From contig SFJM01000005.1 in NCBI GenBank assembly GCA_004555915.1, forward strand, positions 29,073 to 93,072: a stretch of DNA of 64,000 bases, in the 5' to 3' direction. Position 1 is the first letter of the stretch; each line of letters opens with the position of its first letter. Origin of the DNA: Clostridiales bacterium. GTDB lineage: Bacteria > Bacillota > Clostridia > Oscillospirales > Butyricicoccaceae. This document shows, one piece after another, positions 34,272 to 42,760 of the stretch. The notes below the pieces were generated by a model. It searched no databases. It saw only the letters and a program-made list of their open reading frames with translations, and was not told where the DNA came from. A program made the translations under genes and the position numbers.

Positions 34272-34431
34272 TTCTCTTCATCTCCTTCTCAGGCTGGATT
34301 GTTCCAAAGCCTGCACTTACTGTACACCATCAAAGGGAAAATGAAAAGAGGAAATGCAAAAAACAGCAAGAATATGAAATATTTTGATTGATTTTAAAAA
34401 TACAGCCGCAGACTGCCGCAAAATCGTTAAC

Positions 34432-34614
34432 TTATGACAACAGGGTGTATTCCATCAGAATGCGCTGGACGCGGCTGCCATCTGTCACGCCCTCCGGCAG
34501 CAGCGCAATCGCTACCTGGGCCAGTGGCGCATTCGGCTCACTCTCATTCCGCAGCATCGCATAATCCCCGTCAAAGCCTACAACAATATAATTCACCGGA
34601 TCTGCAAATCCCAT
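34432..34614 (-). CDS. Small conserved-looking protein, function unknown
   Basis: A 60-residue protein (MGFADPVNYIVVGFDGDYAM and on to ILMEYTLLS) with no signal peptide or cysteines. It resembles short hypothetical proteins of Oscillospiraceae that read as an acidic single beta-sheet domain; this is from memory, not a search. The start is well supported: AGGAGGAAGAAACC directly precedes the ATG. It stands alone, and its upstream gap (34615-34784) contains a TATAAA-like element on the minus strand. Confidence 0.7.
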   Translation of the reverse strand: MGFADPVNYIVVGFDGDYAMLRNESEPNAPLAQVAIALLPEGVTDGSRVQRILMEYTLLS

Positions 34615-34784
34615 GGTTTCTTCCTCCTGAAAATCAAAATTTGTATTTATATTTTATCACACTTTCCCTGTGCTGCACAGCCAGAATCCGGGCTTTTTTG
34701 CCGTATCCCGTGTTTTTTTGACAGGTTATTCCCGCATGTAAACGGAATTTTATGCAAAGCGAAAATATATGGTGAAATTTACTA

Positions 34785-34813
34785 TTGATTTTTATGCCGA
34801 AATCTGGTTATCT
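34785..34813 (+). promoter_or_regulatory. Possible purC promoter
   Basis: TTGATT (34785-34790), 17 bases, TTATCT (34808-34813), about 45 bases before the purC ATG. The match is moderate. A hairpin with a T7 run at about 34688-34715 lies further upstream, but no plus-strand gene precedes it. Confidence 0.4.
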
Positions 34814-34858
34814 ATTATATATATTTCAAATCCAATCCGGATAGCGAGGTAAGACAAA

Positions 34859-35737
34859 ATGAGTGCTACTATTATGAAGCCTGTTAAGGAAGGTAAGGTT
34901 CGTGAGATTTATGATAACGGCGACAGCCTGATTATGGTTGCAACTGACCGCATCAGCTGCTTTGACGTCATCCTGAAGAATACTGTCACCAAGAAAGGTA
35001 CTGTACTGACCCAGATGTCCAAGTTCTGGTTTGACATGACACAGGATATCCTGCCGAACCATATGATTTCCGTTGATGTAAAGGATATGCCGGAATTTTT
35101 CCAGCAGCCGCAGTTTGACGGCAACAGCATGATGTGCAAGAAGCTGAACATGCTGCCGATCGAGTGCATTGTCCGTGGTTATATCACTGGCAGCGGCTGG
35201 GCAAGCTATCAGAAGGATGGCACCGTTTGTGGCATCAAGCTGCCGGAAGGCCTGAAGGAATCCGACAAGCTGCCGGAGCCGATCTATACCCCGTCCACCA
35301 AGGCTGAAATCGGCGATCACGACGAAAACATCTCCTTCGAGCAGAGCATTGACCATCTGGAAAAGTATTTCCCGGGTAAGGGCAAGGAATATGCAGAAAA
35401 ACTGCGTGATTACACCATCGCCCTGTACAAGAAGTGTGCAGATTACGCACTGAGCCGCGGTATCATCATTGCAGACACCAAGTTTGAGTTCGGTCTGGAC
35501 GAAAACGGCAATGTTGTCCTGGGTGATGAAATGCTGACCCCGGACAGCTCCCGCTTCTGGCCGGCTGAGGGCTATGAGCCGGGCCATGGCCAGCCGTCCT
35601 TTGACAAACAGTTTGCACGTGACTGGCTGAAGGCAAATGAGCATGACTGGCAGCTGCCGGACGAAATCACCGAAAAGACCATTGCCAAGTATCTGCAGGC
35701 ATATGAACTGCTGACCGGCAAGTCTCTGGAAAAGTAA
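34859..35737 (+). CDS. purC: SAICAR synthetase (phosphoribosylaminoimidazole-succinocarboxamide synthase)
   Basis: A 292-residue protein of the full-length PurC type. KEGKVREIYDNGDSLIMVATD, PIECIVRGYITGSGW and DTKFEFGLDENGNVVLGDEM are its ATP-grasp signatures, and LTPDSSRFWPAEGY is characteristic. It joins aspartate to CAIR in de novo purine synthesis. It stands alone on the plus strand, apart from any purine operon, with its own terminator. Codon usage looks strongly biased to CTG, AAG and GAA, as expected for a well-expressed gene. Confidence 0.96.
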   Translation: MSATIMKPVKEGKVREIYDNGDSLIMVATDRISCFDVILKNTVTKKGTVLTQMSKFWFDMTQDILPNHMISVDVKDMPEFFQQPQFDGNSMMCKKLNMLPIECIVRGYITGSGWASYQKDGTVCGIKLPEGLKESDKLPEPIYTPSTKAEIGDHDENISFEQSIDHLEKYFPGKGKEYAEKLRDYTIALYKKCADYALSRGIIIADTKFEFGLDENGNVVLGDEMLTPDSSRFWPAEGYEPGHGQPSFDKQFARDWLKANEHDWQLPDEITEKTIAKYLQAYELLTGKSLEK

Positions 35738-35762
35738 GTCCTCATTTCGATTCAAAATATCA

Positions 35763-35792
35763 GGCACACATCATTTGATGTGTGCCTTTTTT
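35763..35792 (+). terminator. Intrinsic terminator after purC
   Basis: GGCACACATCA (35763-35773) pairs perfectly with TGATGTGTGCC (35776-35786), followed by six T. Confidence 0.9.
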
Positions 35793-35886
35793 CATAGCTA
35801 TGGATAAAAACAAACCGTTTCCGGCTTTCTACCCTGATTCCGGTCCATTGTTGGGGCTGAATCAGGCTGCTATGATAAAATCCGCC

Positions 35887-36615
35887 TTACGGGTAATAGT
35901 TCTGTTCTGCATCAACATACGTGATTTCCTGTGTATCCAGACAATAGGCTGCCAGCCTGCCTCCATAAACACAGCCGCAATCCAGCGCAATATGTCCATT
36001 TTTCTGATAGACCAAGGACTTTCCATCATCCCGGATCATCATGGTAGGTGTGTGTCCGGTAACAAGAAAGGTGTGCTCCTCGCTGAAATATCGTTTTTGA
36101 TACTGCGCACGGTAAAACAGAAAGTCAGAAATATCATAATCCGCTAAATCCCGCTCTTCGGAAAATCCATGGATATCCGCATGGACAAGGACAAAGCGGT
36201 TTCCATTAACCGAAATATCCTCAAAGATAGAACAATCTGCAAGATAATCCAGAATATCCTGCTGTTCCTCCGCATCCAGCTGCCGGAACTGTTGTGCCGT
36301 CACAGAACCTCCATCCTGTGACCAGTGCATGTAATTCATCAGATCTTCCGTCCGCAGCTGGGTCTCCGCATTTCTCTCCGTAATTTCAACGGCAAAACGG
36401 CTGAGAACCTTCCATGCCATATAATCATGATTGCCTAAAATCGGATATACATTGGATCGAAGCATCACATCCTGCAGTACTTTTACCGGTTCCGGACCGC
36501 GGTCAACCATATCGCCCAGGAGATATACTACGTCTGTATCAGAAAAATGTATTTTTTCCAGTAGCTTTTGATATTCCCTGTAGCAGCCATGGATATCTGA
36601 AATAACATATTTCAT
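35887..36615 (-). CDS. Calcineurin-like metallophosphoesterase (PPP-type Ser/Thr phosphatase family)
   Basis: A 242-residue protein with the three metal-binding motifs of the family: DIHGCY (7-12), GDMVDRG and GNHD, plus late VHADIHG and GHTP. This is the bacterial PrpA/ApaH-like group, which can act as a protein phosphatase or dinucleoside polyphosphatase; which applies here cannot be told. An AAAGGAATG site precedes the ATG. It is a single gene between purC and lon. Confidence 0.88.
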   Translation of the reverse strand: MKYVISDIHGCYREYQKLLEKIHFSDTDVVYLLGDMVDRGPEPVKVLQDVMLRSNVYPILGNHDYMAWKVLSRFAVEITERNAETQLRTEDLMNYMHWSQDGGSVTAQQFRQLDAEEQQDILDYLADCSIFEDISVNGNRFVLVHADIHGFSEERDLADYDISDFLFYRAQYQKRYFSEEHTFLVTGHTPTMMIRDDGKSLVYQKNGHIALDCGCVYGGRLAAYCLDTQEITYVDAEQNYYP

Positions 36616-36685
36616 CGTACATTCCTTTCACCGAAAACAAATGGATATTGTATTTATTATACGGTATTTGCCTGTTGACAGCAAG

Positions 36686-36714
36686 AAAAAGTCCGGAGAA
36701 TCGCTTCTCCGGAC
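36686..36714 (-). terminator. Intrinsic terminator after lon
   Basis: GTCCGGAG (36691-36698) and CTCCGGAC (36707-36714) form the stem. On the minus strand TTTTTCTT follows. Confidence 0.85.
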
Positions 36715-36731
36715 AACGTTTTACTTTCATC

Positions 36732-38996
36732 TCACTGAATGCCAGTTTGCTGCAATATTTCTGTCACCATCGTGACTGGAATGATGTTCAGCTTCCGTTT
36801 TACTTCTTCTGCCACATCCTCCAAATCTTCCACATTATCCTGCGGAATAAATACCGTGGTGATACCGGCGCGAACCGCTGCCATCAGCTTTTCCGGCAGA
36901 CCGCCAATCGGCATGACAGCGCCGCGCAGGGAAACCTCACCGGTCATGGCAACATGCGGACTGACTGCTTTCCCTGTAACCAGAGATGCCAGCGCAGTGG
37001 TCAATGTAACACCTGCAGACGGACCATCCTTTGGCACTGCTCCCGCAGGTACATGTACATGCAGGTCGTGTTCCGCAAACAGCTCTGCCTTATCGGGATA
37101 CATGCTCTTGACCAGGCTGACCGCTACCTGCACGGATTCCTTCATCACATCTCCCAGCTGACCGGTAATGACGATATTTCCCTTGCCCTTGGTCAGCATG
37201 GTTTCCAGGAACAGGATATCACCGCCTGCCTGCGTCCATGCAAGACCGGTGACAATACCCGGTATTCCCTGTTTCAATGCACTGTCATGGCGGATTGGTT
37301 TCTGATCCAGCATTTCCTTCAGCTGCTTTGTGCCGACGTTAATGATCTCCTTTTCGCCCTTGACCAGCTTGACCGCCGCAGTACGGCACAGGGTATCCAT
37401 CCGCTTTTTCAGACCTCGGACACCGGATTCCATGGTATAATCCGAAATAATACGCCGCAGAGCCGCATCAGATACCTTTAAATTGTCCGGCTGAATGCCC
37501 ATGCTTTCCATTGCCTTGGGCAGCAGGTGCTTTTTGGCAATCTGCAGCTTTTCCGATGCCGTATAGCCCTGGAAGGAAATCACTTCCATACGGTTGAGCA
37601 GCGGTTCCGGAATGGTTTCCGTTGTATTTGCCGTGCAGATGAACAGCACATCCGACAGGTCATAGGGAACATTCATGTAGTGGTCGGTAAAGGTACTGTT
37701 CTGCTCCGGATCCAGCACCTCCAGCAATGCGCTGGAGGGATCGCCGGAATAATCCTTCCCCAGTTTATCTACCTCATCCAACACCATAACCGGATTGGAT
37801 GCGCCGCTGCGCTTGATGCCTTCCATAATCCGTCCCGGCATCGCGCCCACATAGGTGCGTCTGTGTCCACGGATTTCCGCTTCATCCTTGACACCGCCAA
37901 GGCTGACACGCACATAGGGACGCTGCAACGCTTTGGCAATGCTTTGGCCGATACTGGTCTTGCCGGTGCCCGGTGCACCCACAAACAGCAGAATCGAACC
38001 GGACTGCTTCTGGTTCAGTGCCATTACAGCAATCTGCTGAATGATACGCTGTTTTGCCTTTTTCAGTCCGTAATGATCCTCATCCAGAATCTTTTCCGCC
38101 CGTTTCAGGTTAATCCGTGTAAACGGTGCCTTTTCCCAGCTAAGGCTGGTGGTGAAATCCAGATAATCATACAACAGGCCGTATTCATGCCCGTTCTGCC
38201 CCTCCTGCTTCATGCGGTTGAGCACCTTTTCCGCTTCCTTTTTCGCGGTTTCATTCATGCCGCCGGACTGGATTTTCTGCTCAAACCGCCGGATATCCGA
38301 CACATTTTCCGGATGCATGTCATCCAGCTGCTTCTGTAAAAATTCAATCTGGCGTTTCAGTGCCTCTTCCCGGTAAATCAGTTCATGGGATTTCGTCAGA
38401 GCCTGCTCTGCCTCACCGTTAATTTTGCTGACCTCAATCATCTCATACAGTGCCTTTTCAATCATGGCAATGCGCTGGGAAATGACATTCTCTTCCAGAA
38501 TCTTATACTTCTCCTCTGTAGACAGATTCAGCTGGGCAGATAAGGACGACGCCATTTCAAACACAGATTTCCAGTTGAGGATATACTGCCGGGCGATAAT
38601 GCCCCACTGGAACTGATTGCTGAATTTGAGGACGGCATTGCGCATTTCCCGAAAGCATTTGTCGATTTCCTGTGCGCTGATATCCTCGATATCCGCACGT
38701 TCCACAAACTGTACCCGGTTTCCTGCCACATCTACCTGATTCAATGTAACTCGGCTGACAGTACGGACACCAATGGCATCCTCCCGTTCCACATCCTCCA
38801 CAATGCCGGTGACACCGACAGGATAGATGTCTTCTTCTGTGATTTCCCGACGTTCCCGGCGCTGTTTCAGCAGAACAAAAATAATATTGTCCCCCTGTTC
38901 CGGCTCCTTCTGTGCCAGCTCTTTAAAATATTCTTTTTTAAAATAGATCTGTGTGCCCGGAAGCACCAGCAGATCATATGCGGGAATAAGAATCAT
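36732..38996 (-). CDS. lon: ATP-dependent protease Lon
   Basis: A 754-residue LonA-type protease: N-terminal substrate domain (1-200), coiled coil, AAA+ module with GAPGTGKTS (340-348) and a C-terminal protease domain with the catalytic serine in PKDGPSAG and the lysine in LPEKLMAA. It degrades misfolded and regulatory proteins in the cytoplasm. The N-terminal domain is somewhat short compared with the 775-residue Bacillus enzyme. AAAGGAG precedes the ATG. The leader carries a CIRCE element, so expression should be repressed by HrcA and induced by heat. Confidence 0.96.
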   Translation of the reverse strand: MILIPAYDLLVLPGTQIYFKKEYFKELAQKEPEQGDNIIFVLLKQRRERREITEEDIYPVGVTGIVEDVEREDAIGVRTVSRVTLNQVDVAGNRVQFVERADIEDISAQEIDKCFREMRNAVLKFSNQFQWGIIARQYILNWKSVFEMASSLSAQLNLSTEEKYKILEENVISQRIAMIEKALYEMIEVSKINGEAEQALTKSHELIYREEALKRQIEFLQKQLDDMHPENVSDIRRFEQKIQSGGMNETAKKEAEKVLNRMKQEGQNGHEYGLLYDYLDFTTSLSWEKAPFTRINLKRAEKILDEDHYGLKKAKQRIIQQIAVMALNQKQSGSILLFVGAPGTGKTSIGQSIAKALQRPYVRVSLGGVKDEAEIRGHRRTYVGAMPGRIMEGIKRSGASNPVMVLDEVDKLGKDYSGDPSSALLEVLDPEQNSTFTDHYMNVPYDLSDVLFICTANTTETIPEPLLNRMEVISFQGYTASEKLQIAKKHLLPKAMESMGIQPDNLKVSDAALRRIISDYTMESGVRGLKKRMDTLCRTAAVKLVKGEKEIINVGTKQLKEMLDQKPIRHDSALKQGIPGIVTGLAWTQAGGDILFLETMLTKGKGNIVITGQLGDVMKESVQVAVSLVKSMYPDKAELFAEHDLHVHVPAGAVPKDGPSAGVTLTTALASLVTGKAVSPHVAMTGEVSLRGAVMPIGGLPEKLMAAVRAGITTVFIPQDNVEDLEDVAEEVKRKLNIIPVTMVTEILQQTGIQ

Positions 38997-39033
38997 ATGG
39001 TTTCTCCTTTGCTGTATCTGTGCCCCTTATGAT

Positions 39034-39060
39034 TTAGCACTCTCGCAACGTGAGTGCTAA
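39034..39060. promoter_or_regulatory. CIRCE element (HrcA operator) upstream of lon
   Basis: TTAGCACTC (39034-39042), nine bases and GAGTGCTAA (39052-39060): an exact match to the classic CIRCE inverted repeat. It lies 38 bases before the lon ATG, in the transcribed leader. Confidence 0.97.
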
Positions 39061-39099
39061 CTACTAATGAAAAAAAATGCTTTTTTCAAAGCAGTACAT

Positions 39100-39118
39100 A
39101 CTATATATCATATATAGT
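39100..39118. promoter_or_regulatory. 19-base AT-rich palindrome at the lon transcription start, unknown operator
   Basis: ACTATATAT (39100-39108), a central C, and ATATATAGT (39110-39118) form a perfect inverted repeat. It lies about 7-25 bases downstream of the predicted start of transcription, a place where a repressor would act. I do not recognise it as a CtsR site (which is a direct GGTCAAA repeat). Confidence 0.6.
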
Positions 39119-39131
39119 TCATTTCTAAACT

Positions 39132-39159
39132 ATTATAGTGCAAATCCACAGATTGTCAA
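39132..39159 (-). promoter_or_regulatory. lon promoter
   Basis: On the minus strand TTGACA (39154-39159), 16 bases and TATAAT (39132-39137). Both hexamers are consensus. Transcription would start near 39125, giving a leader of about 130 bases that holds the AT palindrome and CIRCE. Confidence 0.8.
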
Positions 39160-39202
39160 GAGCCGTCACATGGAATTTACAATTCCTTTCCAATCCAGCC
39201 TG

Positions 39203-39255
39203 GAAACACAAAACCGCACCGGAAAACCTGCCAGTTGATTTTCCGTATGCGGTTT
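39203..39255 (-). terminator. Intrinsic terminator of the mannitol operon
   Basis: AAACCGCA (39211-39218) with TGCGGTTT (39248-39255), and GGAAAA (39221-39226) with TTTTCC (39239-39244). The minus strand continues TTTTGTGTTT. It lies 186 bases past the ptsH stop; the interval 39256-39440 holds no gene or recognisable motif apart from a GC hairpin near 39370-39395. Confidence 0.7.
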
Positions 39256-39440
39256 CATTCACATCTGATCCAGTCGGGTAACAGTGTGGTTGTTGTGTTA
39301 CGTTGTTCCAGTAAAATGATTTATGGTTGGTGCTGTTTCCAACTGAATCCGATGTTGTTTACTTTTTCCGACCTGCCCCGCAAAGGAAGCAGGCCGGATG
39401 GAAATAAATAAAATAGATAGAGTGGCCTTTGTGTAAAAGA

Positions 39441-39698
39441 TTACAGATTTGCTTCGAGGAAAGCCTGCAGAGCTTCTGCTGCTTCTGCTTCCTGCTCGCC
39501 CTCTGTAGTGATGGTGATGGTCTCACCGCCCTTGATGCCAAGGCCCATCAGGCCGAACATCTTGCGGGCATCTGCCTTCTTATCGCCCTTGCCAACCATG
39601 ATGGTGCAGGGGAACTTCTTTGCTTCCTTGACGAAAGCGCCTGCCGGACGGGCATGGAAGCCTTCCGGATCCTTAACAGTAAATTCAAAGCTTTTCAT
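39441..39698 (-). CDS. ptsH: HPr-family phosphocarrier protein
   Basis: An 85-residue protein: HARPAG with the phosphorylatable His15, and RKMFGLMGLGIKGGETITI as the second conserved part. HPr carries phosphate from EI to EIIA. Three ATGs stand in a row; the third (39698) has proper spacing to AAGGAG and puts the histidine exactly at position 15. The usual regulatory Ser46 (LKSIMG in Bacillus) is Lys here (RKMFG), so HPr kinase control is unlikely. It is the last gene of the mannitol operon and may be a dedicated HPr rather than the general one. Confidence 0.93.
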   Translation of the reverse strand: MKSFEFTVKDPEGFHARPAGAFVKEAKKFPCTIMVGKGDKKADARKMFGLMGLGIKGGETITITTEGEQEAEAAEALQAFLEANL

Positions 39699-39723
39699 CA
39701 TCATTCTCCTTACTTCGTTTTTC

Positions 39724-40875
39724 TCAGATCATGGATTCTACGGTGTCATATGCACCGATGATGCGTGCCAGCAGATCTGCGTCGGTGATGCCGGTAACTT
39801 CCTTGACAGCCTCCAGCAGACCCTTTTCCTTCAGCTTGCTCTGCAGCTCAACGCTCTGTGCATCCTCCGGATTGTCATAGTGCAATGCTGCACCCATGCC
39901 AAGAATCAGGTGGTCAACCGGGAGACCATAGCCGTATGCGGTCATCATCGGCTTGGTAAGACGGTCTGTCGGGCTCAGCTTGCGGAGCGGTTCACGGCCA
40001 ACACGGGTAACGTCATCCTTCAGGTACGGGTTCTTGAAGCGGCCAATGATCTTGTCGATGTAGTGGTAATGTGCCTCGGCATCGAAGCCATGCTTGCGGA
40101 TCAGGCCATCGCCGCTTTCCTTCATTGCTGCATGCACGATTGCATAGATTTTTTCATCAGCAATTGCCTCGTCAATGGTCTTCAGGCCCTTGAGGGTACC
40201 CAGATATGCCGTGATCGCATGACCGGTATTCAGAGTAAACAGCTTACGTTCGATATATGCCATCAGGTTGTCTGCCAGGTTCATGCCTTCAATCTGCGGG
40301 ATTTCACCCTTAAAGGATGCCTTCTCAACGTTCCACTCGTAGTAGTTTTCTACCACAACGTCGATGAAGTTCTCGCTCTTTACCGGCGGAACAATGCGGT
40401 CAACCGAGCAGTCCGGGAATCCAATATACTGGTCACAGTACGCCTGATCCTCTTCGCTCAGAGCCTTGTAAACCGCTTCCTTGAGCTGGGAGCTTGCGCG
40501 GATGGCGTTTTCACATGCAATGATGTTCAGCGCCTCGGTGCAGCCCTTTGCCTTACGCTTTGCAATGCCCTGTGCAATGGTCGGAGCGATACGCGGCAGG
40601 ATAACCAGGCCAACCGCGGTGGTGATCAAGTCCGCATCAGAAATTGCATCAATCATTTCCGGTGTGGAAGAATTGATTGCGCTGATATCGGTAATCGGAA
40701 CATCCTTGCACGCTACGTCCATGACATGTACCGTGTAAGCACCGTCTGCGTTGATTTTATCAACAACAGCCATATTTACATCTGCATAGGTTACATGATA
40801 GCCTGCCTGAGACAGCAGCATACCAATAAAGCCGCGGCCGATATTACCGGCACCAAACTGAATCGCTGTTTTCAT
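39724..40875 (-). CDS. mtlD: Mannitol-1-phosphate 5-dehydrogenase
   Basis: A 383-residue polyol dehydrogenase: FGAGNIGRGFIG at the start binds NAD, and SENFIDVVVENYYEWNVEKA, the LNTGHAITAYLG motif and the lysine region typical of MtlD follow. It converts mannitol-1-phosphate to fructose-6-phosphate. The length matches MtlD (382 in E. coli). It follows mtlA by 19 bases and precedes ptsH by 19 bases, in one operon. Confidence 0.95.
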   Translation of the reverse strand: MKTAIQFGAGNIGRGFIGMLLSQAGYHVTYADVNMAVVDKINADGAYTVHVMDVACKDVPITDISAINSSTPEMIDAISDADLITTAVGLVILPRIAPTIAQGIAKRKAKGCTEALNIIACENAIRASSQLKEAVYKALSEEDQAYCDQYIGFPDCSVDRIVPPVKSENFIDVVVENYYEWNVEKASFKGEIPQIEGMNLADNLMAYIERKLFTLNTGHAITAYLGTLKGLKTIDEAIADEKIYAIVHAAMKESGDGLIRKHGFDAEAHYHYIDKIIGRFKNPYLKDDVTRVGREPLRKLSPTDRLTKPMMTAYGYGLPVDHLILGMGAALHYDNPEDAQSVELQSKLKEKGLLEAVKEVTGITDADLLARIIGAYDTVESMI

Positions 40876-40894
40876 AATATTATTCGCTCTCCTT

Positions 40895-42760
40895 TTAGCT
40901 GAATGTCTTCAGAATCAGATCAACATCATTTGTCTTCTTGAGTTCTTCCAGCAGGTCCTCATCCTCCAGAGCATTGGAGATGTTTGCCAGAAGATCCAGA
41001 TGCTCATCGCCGACACCTGCGATACCGAATACCAGCTGCGCCTTTTCTGCGCCGAAATCAACGCCATCCGGATACTGCAGCATAACGATGCCGGACTTCT
41101 TTACTTCACCCTTTGCCTGTGTGGTGCCATGCGGGATCGCAACGCCCAGACCCATATAGGTGCTGACCAGCTTCTCGCGCTCCTGCATTGCCTGAATGTA
41201 ACCATCGCCGACACAGCCGATAGACTTCAGCAGTTCACCTGCTGCACGGATTGCCTCTTCCTTGGTTACACTTGCCTGACCCAGCTTTACGCCTTCGCGC
41301 AGCATAACGGTCTTGTTGCCTGCCGGTTTTGCTTCCGGCGCAGCCACAGCAGTTGCCGCGCCGCCCTTGCCTGCGTTTGCCAGAGAGGTGTACAGCGCAT
41401 CCAGCTTCGGGTCTGCCAGGAAGTTGCCGATGGTTACCAGCTGTGCCTGCGGCGCACTCTTTGCAGCACGCTCCTGCAGGATGGTCTGGCATACAACGAT
41501 ATCTGCATCTGCCGGTACGTTATCAACGGAAGTATTGGTAACAACGATATCCGGACGTTCGCCCTTGATGCGGTTGCGGAACTTGGTAGCGCCCATTGCG
41601 GAGGAGCCCATGCCAGCGTCACATGCAAAGATAACCTTCTTTACATCAGCCGGGTTCTTGGTGCCGCCTGCTGCAACAGCCGTGCCCTTTGCCTCTGCCT
41701 TCATAGCTGCCATCTGGCTCTGGGATTCTTCCAGATTCTTTACGCCGGACATTTTAATGATCGGGCTGGAAATAACGAACGATACACCAGCCGCAATAAC
41801 TACGCCAATGATGGAAATCAGCATGGAGCTGCGCGGTGTCATCATCAGGAATGCGATGATGGAACCCGGTGCTGCCGGACCCAGCAGACCTGCGCCGGTA
41901 ATGCTGAAGAACAGGATTGCACAGAAGTTACCAACGATCGGGCCAATGATAACAACCGGATTCATCAGGATGTACGGGAAGTAAATTTCATGGATGCCGC
42001 CGAACAGATGAATGATGATGGCGCCAGGAGCGGAGTCCTTGGTCATCTTATCCTTGGAGAACATCCAGTATGCCAGCAGAACGCCAAGGCCAGGGCCCGG
42101 GTTGGTTTCCAGCATGTACATGATGGACTGACCCATTACCTTAACCTGCTCTGCACCCAGCGGGGTGAATACGCCGTGGTTGATTGCGTTGTTCAGGAAC
42201 AGTACCTTTGCCGGCTCCAGGAATACGGCAACCAGCGGCAGCAGGCTGTGATTTACCAGGAATTCAACACCTGCGGACAGGACTGCCAGGATCGCTGCCA
42301 TAACCGGGCCAATTGCATAGTAGCCCAGAATTGCCATAATCATGCCCAGGATGCCAACAGAGAAGTTGTTAATCAGCATCTCGAAACCAGCCGGCATACG
42401 GCCTTCCATCAGCTGGTCAAACTTCTTAATCACCCAACCTGCCAGCGGGCCCATAATCATGGCACCCATCAGCATTGGCTGACCTTCGGTACCGCCTACA
42501 CCGGCGATACAACCCATAACTGCGATTGCGCCCATAACACGGCCGCGATCGCCGCCGACCATCTTACCGCCCTGTGCTGCAATCAGAACCGGCAGCAGGT
42601 AGGTCAGCATGTACGGCTGAATGGATGCAAGCTGTGCATTCGGAATCCAGCCGGCTTCGATGAACAGGGCTGTGATAAAGCCCCATGCGATAAAGGCACC
42701 GATATTCGGCATGACCATGCCGGATAATGCCTTACCGATTGACTGCATTTTTTGTTTCAT
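40895..42760 (-). CDS. mtlA: PTS mannitol transporter subunit EIICBA
   Basis: A 621-residue fused permease. EIIC covers about residues 1-345 with the conserved GGIHEIYF (254-261). EIIB covers about 373-465 with the phospho-cysteine Cys380 in FACDAGMGSS. An Ala-rich linker leads to EIIA at about 483-621 with the phospho-histidine His544 in AIPHGT. In many Firmicutes EIIA is a separate protein (MtlF); here it is fused, as in E. coli. It imports mannitol as mannitol-1-phosphate. The ATG overlaps the mtlR stop. Confidence 0.96.
   Translation of the reverse strand: MKQKMQSIGKALSGMVMPNIGAFIAWGFITALFIEAGWIPNAQLASIQPYMLTYLLPVLIAAQGGKMVGGDRGRVMGAIAVMGCIAGVGGTEGQPMLMGAMIMGPLAGWVIKKFDQLMEGRMPAGFEMLINNFSVGILGMIMAILGYYAIGPVMAAILAVLSAGVEFLVNHSLLPLVAVFLEPAKVLFLNNAINHGVFTPLGAEQVKVMGQSIMYMLETNPGPGLGVLLAYWMFSKDKMTKDSAPGAIIIHLFGGIHEIYFPYILMNPVVIIGPIVGNFCAILFFSITGAGLLGPAAPGSIIAFLMMTPRSSMLISIIGVVIAAGVSFVISSPIIKMSGVKNLEESQSQMAAMKAEAKGTAVAAGGTKNPADVKKVIFACDAGMGSSAMGATKFRNRIKGERPDIVVTNTSVDNVPADADIVVCQTILQERAAKSAPQAQLVTIGNFLADPKLDALYTSLANAGKGGAATAVAAPEAKPAGNKTVMLREGVKLGQASVTKEEAIRAAGELLKSIGCVGDGYIQAMQEREKLVSTYMGLGVAIPHGTTQAKGEVKKSGIVMLQYPDGVDFGAEKAQLVFGIAGVGDEHLDLLANISNALEDEDLLEELKKTNDVDLILKTFS

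Noticed and set aside
34688..34715. Hairpin with T7 on the plus strand before purC, possible riboswitch terminator
   Set aside because: No aptamer-like upstream sequence or plus-strand promoter was found, and it is far from purC.
41000..42727. 575-codon plus-strand frame opposite mtlA
   Set aside because: A shadow of mtlA; its sequence has no recognisable domain.
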